This document shows positions 60,942 through 64,000 of a DNA stretch of 64,000 nt, one piece after another. How positions within the stretch are numbered: position 1 is the stretch's first letter; each line of letters begins with the position of its first letter. The stretch comes from CAYUKK01 sp964445305 (GTDB lineage: Bacteria > Acidobacteriota > Aminicenantia > Aminicenantales > UBA8522), in NCBI GenBank assembly GCA_964445305.1, contig CAYUKK010000005.1, positions 7,156 through 71,155 on the forward strand, read 5' to 3'. The position numbers and the translations under genes are program-made. Under the pieces are notes generated by a model. That model saw nothing but the letters and a program-made list of their open reading frames with translations, made no database searches and was not told the origin of the DNA.

Positions 60942-62020
60942 AAGCTCCTCCCTCCGGTGATTCTGATTTCCTGACCACCCGCGGCAGCGGATTGATAGGC
61001 CGCTAAGACGAGTCGCAAATTGTGAACCCCTTCCTCTCCGGTCTGCCTTTTTCTCTTGCGGATAGAAGCGGCGTGGTCAAGGATTACTCTCTGGTAGATG
61101 TTTTCAACCCGTTCTGGATAGATCATCTCTACATTTCCGGATCCCTCGAGTTCGACCCTGATTTTTACCGGCTCATCGGCATGCCCGGACAGCTGGAACA
61201 TCGTGCCATAGCTACGGAGGACCTTATTTGTTCCGTAAATCTCATAACCCAAGTTGAGAAGAGTGCTTTCCAGCGAACCGCGGGCGTCGTTGAAAGAGAC
61301 GCGGGCGCTTCCTGTCAGACCGCTCTGGAGGCGAAAACGGATAAAGGCCCCGTTCTCCGCCCTGATGGGAAGCGTCCGCGGAGTGAAAGTGGCGGCGATG
61401 GCGACAATCCGGGAGCCGGTCAGAAATTCCGCCATGTAGAGGCAGTGGCTTCCTACATCACCAATCGGACCGCCCAGCTCAGCTGGATCGGCACAGCGCC
61501 AGGACGACGCTTCTTCAGGCGTTGAGCCATAAGAGAATTCCATGTGCAGGCAGATGTCCTTCACCTCACCCAGAACCCCCTTTGCTACCAGCTTTCTGGC
61601 CATCTGGTTGAGGCCATTGTGAGTCATCATGTGATCGACGGCCAAGGACAGTCCTCTCTGGGCTGCAAGGGCTACCAAATGTCTGGCCTGGACGAGGCTC
61701 GTCGCCATCGGCTTCTCGACGATGACATGTTTGCCGGCGACGAGAGCGTTCTTGCTCAAGATAAAGTGGGTGGCATTATCGGAGGCGATAAAAACGGCGT
61801 CGATGGTCGAGTCGGCAAAAACAGCCTCTGCCGATTCGTACCATTTTAGCCCCAGGCTCTCCGCGGCGCTCCGCCTTAACTCCCGGATATCTGTCGCCCC
61901 TACCAGTTCTACGCCTGGAATGGGCGCAAACCTTTTCTGATCACGAGCAAAACCCTCTCTGGCCAGACGATTTTCCGCAATTCCTCCGAATCCGATGATC
62001 GCGTAACGGATCGCCTTCAT
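60926..62020 (-). CDS. Gfo/Idh/MocA family oxidoreductase
   Basis: 364 residues. N-terminal Rossmann motif YAIIGFGGIAENRLAREG, the EKP signature in GKHVIVEKPMATSLVQARHL, and the typical HCLYMAEFLTGSRIV segment in the C-terminal domain. NAD(P)-dependent oxidation of a sugar or cyclitol, giving the keto form that the downstream DegT enzyme could aminate. AAGGAG precedes the start. Confidence 0.92.
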   Translation of the reverse strand: MKAIRYAIIGFGGIAENRLAREGFARDQKRFAPIPGVELVGATDIRELRRSAAESLGLKWYESAEAVFADSTIDAVFIASDNATHFILSKNALVAGKHVIVEKPMATSLVQARHLVALAAQRGLSLAVDHMMTHNGLNQMARKLVAKGVLGEVKDICLHMEFSYGSTPEEASSWRCADPAELGGPIGDVGSHCLYMAEFLTGSRIVAIAATFTPRTLPIRAENGAFIRFRLQSGLTGSARVSFNDARGSLESTLLNLGYEIYGTNKVLRSYGTMFQLSGHADEPVKIRVELEGSGNVEMIYPERVENIYQRVILDHAASIRKRKRQTGEEGVHNLRLVLAAYQSAAAGGQEIRITGGRSLCRRN

Positions 62021-62091
62021 GCCGCGGTCTCCTTTTGTCGGACGCGCCAGGACGCATCCGGATTCTTAAGTCTATTCAAGGGTAAGGGAGG

Positions 62092-62700
62092 ATGTCAAAC
62101 TCTTCGACACCACAGCTGCGCTTGCAAACCAAGCCGATTCTGATATTTTGGCGGAGACAGGGTGAAGGATACACAAAGATTCAGCCGCTCGCATCCTGGA
62201 CACAGAGAGATGGGGGGATTATTGCCTCCACTGTCTCGAGTTGTCCAAAATCGCCAGTGAGGCCTGGCCGGGGCAATTCTTGATGGTCCCGGTGAGCAAC
62301 CAGCCCTTTCCTCTTCTCCGCCGCCCCTTCAGCATTCATACCATCGATGAAGAAAAGGGCGTGGTAGAAATCTTTTTTGCCCGGACTTGAATCGGCACGA
62401 CAATTCGAGCCGAAAGAAAAACGGGTGAGATGATTGACCTCATCGGACCGCTGGGAAAGGGCTTCCTCGAAAGGGGAAGAGGCGAGGATTCAGACTCTGA
62501 TAAAGAGGGCGGGAAAGCGAGGAGCTTCGCAAACTCAAGGCGATTCCGATTATTTTTTATGGGGGAAAGAAAGATCGTGACCTTCCGCTTCCGGCTTTAG
62601 CCAGCAGCGCGGTTCTTAATCCTCTGCCCGGGCTTCCTATTATCTATCGACTTGGTCAGTTGATGACGCACATGACTCTCTCTGTTCATGGATCCTACCC
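62092..62700 (+). pseudogene. pyrK-like pseudogene (dihydroorotate dehydrogenase electron-transfer subunit type)
   Basis: An ATG at 62092 after GGGAGG opens a frame that breaks near the G-run around 62214. From there CLHCLELSKIASEAWPGQFL, MVPVSNQPFPLLRRPFSIHT and IDEEKGVVEIFFART follow in one frame, broken by an in-frame TGA at 62388-62390. IGTTIRAERKTGEMIDLIGP then LGKGFLERG continues after it, and a frameshift before 62534 gives AIPIIFYGGKKDRDLP. That is the FAD- and NAD-binding part of PyrK-type reductases, clearly decayed. It leaves no intact gene in 62021-62854. Confidence 0.7.
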
Positions 62701-62854
62701 ATCCATCTATTCATGCAGGAGATAGAAATTATCCCGCTTCCCTGGCGGAAGAGGATAGATAGGAGCGGGCCCAAACTTTATGGCGTTTGCTTCCGGGAAG
62801 CGTAAGGTGCTATATACAGGTGAGAGTTGTTTCATCCATGAAGGAGAAAATCCC

Positions 62855-64000
62855 ATGAAGAAACTCTCACCCGGTCAGATCGAACAGATCCAAATGGCAA
62901 CGGAGCAAATTCTCGAAAGGGTCGGCGTCCAGGTTTGGCATGAGCCGATACTGAATAAAGCCCGGCGGGCGGGGGCCGCGGTCGATGAGACGAGCGGAAC
63001 CGTCCGTTTTCCCGCGCCCTTGCTCCGCGAGCTCCTCTCCTCGGTCCCCAGGCAGTATTCTGTCTGTGGTGTGAACGGAAAGAAGTTGTTGATCGGTGGC
63101 GGTGAGCAGTCCTGTCTGGCTATCGTCACCGATCCCTGGATTGTCGATTATGCAACGCAGCTTCCGCGGCGCCCAGTTCTCGAGGATGTCCGGCGCCATT
63201 CTATCATCGCCCAGGAGCTCGAGCCGGTCGTCATGGTCAGTCGGATGGATTATCCCGTGGCCGATGTTCCCGGGCCGGCGTCGAGCCTCCGTGCCCTGGA
63301 AATCCACCTCCTCCATCATGCCAAACATAACTATGTCCTGCCGGCGACGCTGGAGAGCTATAGGGAGTGGCTGGAAATCCTCGGAAATCTCGAACAGAGC
63401 ACTGGATTGGCTCAGAACCTGCTGATGACGGTGGGAATTCCGGTCCTTTCACCTCTGCGGCTGACGGAAATGAACGCCCAGATCATGTGGGATGCCTGTA
63501 GCCGGGGGCAGCCGATTGTCTCCACCATCTGCCCGATGGCCGGGACGACAGGCCCATACACCATGGCCGGGACACTTCTCATCGGGAACGCGGAAAACAT
63601 GTTCCTCGCCGCCTTGACCCAGGTCCTGAGGCCGGGGAATCCTTACCTCTACGCCATGGGGCCATCACGGATGGATATGGGCACCGGGGGAAATCTATAC
63701 TACACACTGGATAAAGTCCTGTGGAAGACAGCGGCGGCGCAGCTCGGTCATTCCTATGGGATGCCCGTGGCGGCAGAGTGCGGAGGAACGATGACCTATC
63801 GATATGACCAGCAGAGCGGCGCCGAAGGCATGCTTTTCATGCTGGCCGCCTGCGAATCGAAGGCGGACCTCCTTTCCGGCATCGGCTCCTGTTTTAATGC
63901 CGTCGGCATGTCGGCCGAGATGATGGTCATTCAGACGGCCTGGCTCGAGGCGGCAAAATACCTGGGGCGGGGGATCGACCTGGAGACGTTGGATCAATCG
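62855..64000 (+). CDS. Trimethylamine methyltransferase (MttB) family protein, N-terminal 382 residues
   Basis: The frame is open to the window end. ATG 62855 follows AAGGAG (an earlier ATG at 62838 is stopped after six codons). Recognisable MttB-family stretches: LERVGVQVWHEPILNKARRA, VRFPAPLLRELL, VCGVNGKKLLIGGGEQ, STICPMAGTTGPYTMAGTLL, AECGGTMTYRYDQQSGAEG. These enzymes pass a methyl group from a methylamine or betaine to a corrinoid protein. I see no in-frame TAG in the visible part, so it is likely a non-pyrrolysine member, such as the glycine-betaine type. The corrinoid protein gene would be expected downstream, outside the window. Confidence 0.85.
   Translation, partial: MKKLSPGQIEQIQMATEQILERVGVQVWHEPILNKARRAGAAVDETSGTVRFPAPLLRELLSSVPRQYSVCGVNGKKLLIGGGEQSCLAIVTDPWIVDYATQLPRRPVLEDVRRHSIIAQELEPVVMVSRMDYPVADVPGPASSLRALEIHLLHHAKHNYVLPATLESYREWLEILGNLEQSTGLAQNLLMTVGIPVLSPLRLTEMNAQIMWDACSRGQPIVSTICPMAGTTGPYTMAGTLLIGNAENMFLAALTQVLRPGNPYLYAMGPSRMDMGTGGNLYYTLDKVLWKTAAAQLGHSYGMPVAAECGGTMTYRYDQQSGAEGMLFMLAACESKADLLSGIGSCFNAVGMSAEMMVIQTAWLEAAKYLGRGIDLETLDQS

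Noticed and set aside
62388..62390. In-frame TGA in the pyrK-like gene as a selenocysteine codon
   Set aside because: Frameshifts on both sides show decay, the expected residue is glycine, and RF2 with its UGA autoregulation is present.
1..64000. CRISPR arrays, tRNA or rRNA genes
   Set aside because: No regularly spaced repeats and no tRNA- or rRNA-like segments noticed in the intergenic regions; a covariance search would be needed to exclude tRNAs fully.

Overview
The window is bacterial chromosome, about 55% G+C by eye, densely coded with many stop/start overlaps. The gene set points to an anaerobic Gram-negative heterotroph: apolipoprotein N-acyltransferase, Tat signals, a large heterodisulfide-reductase-like electron-transfer cluster, 2-oxoacid:ferredoxin oxidoreductase, split GcvP and two-subunit glycyl-tRNA synthetase. 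Several families here (DUF6599, DUF5777, fused spermidine-synthase-like membrane proteins, AmrS-type radical SAM) are frequent in Candidatus Aminicenantes and relatives. That placement is inference, not proof.

Layout. 1-8.4 kb: argS (partial, minus), then a plus-strand glycine block gcvT-gcvH-gcvPA-gcvPB-glyQ-glyS, and a convergent PilZ gene. 9.3-21.4 kb: one minus-strand run of 12 tightly packed genes behind a single good promoter: hdrC-hdrB-korDABC-hdrA-mvhD-like, two HydB/FrhB-like iron-sulfur proteins, an FAD/NAD(P) reductase, and fumarate-reductase-like FrdB and FrdA. The order suggests one soluble machine linking 2-oxoacid, ferredoxin, NAD(P)H, a thiol/disulfide centre and fumarate. 21.4-27 kb: spermidine-synthase-like membrane protein, radical SAM protein with a Tat-like leader, DUF362 and DUF6599. 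26.7-31.3 kb: a phosphorelay (hybrid kinase, REC-GGDEF, Hpt). 31.6-44.5 kb: housekeeping genes (AI-2E-type exporter, rnc, pyrRBC, ribF, mazG, prfB, lnt, SPOR, slipin/NfeD). prfB carries the programmed +1 frameshift.

44.6-53.6 kb is the accessory region. Several decayed fragments resembling IS91-type transposases surround a four-gene island (45.6-48.8 kb). It encodes one radical SAM/SPASM protein and three paralogous ~185-residue proteins. Each paralogue has a Tat-type leader with arginines at 8-9, a predicted cleavage at 35/36, and a core with cysteine every five or six residues in a C-x2-N-x-C-x2-Q-x-C pattern. I regard this as the best candidate for an undescribed system: a radical-SAM-modified, Tat-exported, cysteine-array protein family. 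Next to it are a Cys-rich MarR regulator and two CX4CH cytochrome-like proteins, one fused to a DUF5777 barrel.

53.6-64 kb: an exported superoxide-reductase-like protein with a tiny membrane partner, two tandem beta-propeller-like proteins, a DMT transporter, two amidohydrolase-like proteins, a decayed gene, a DegT aminotransferase with a Gfo/Idh/MocA dehydrogenase, a pyrK-like pseudogene with an in-frame TGA, and an MttB-family methyltransferase running off the end.

Regulatory reading: several sigma70-like promoters sit so close to start codons (argS, DUF362, AI-2E exporter, NfeD) that near-leaderless transcripts are predicted.
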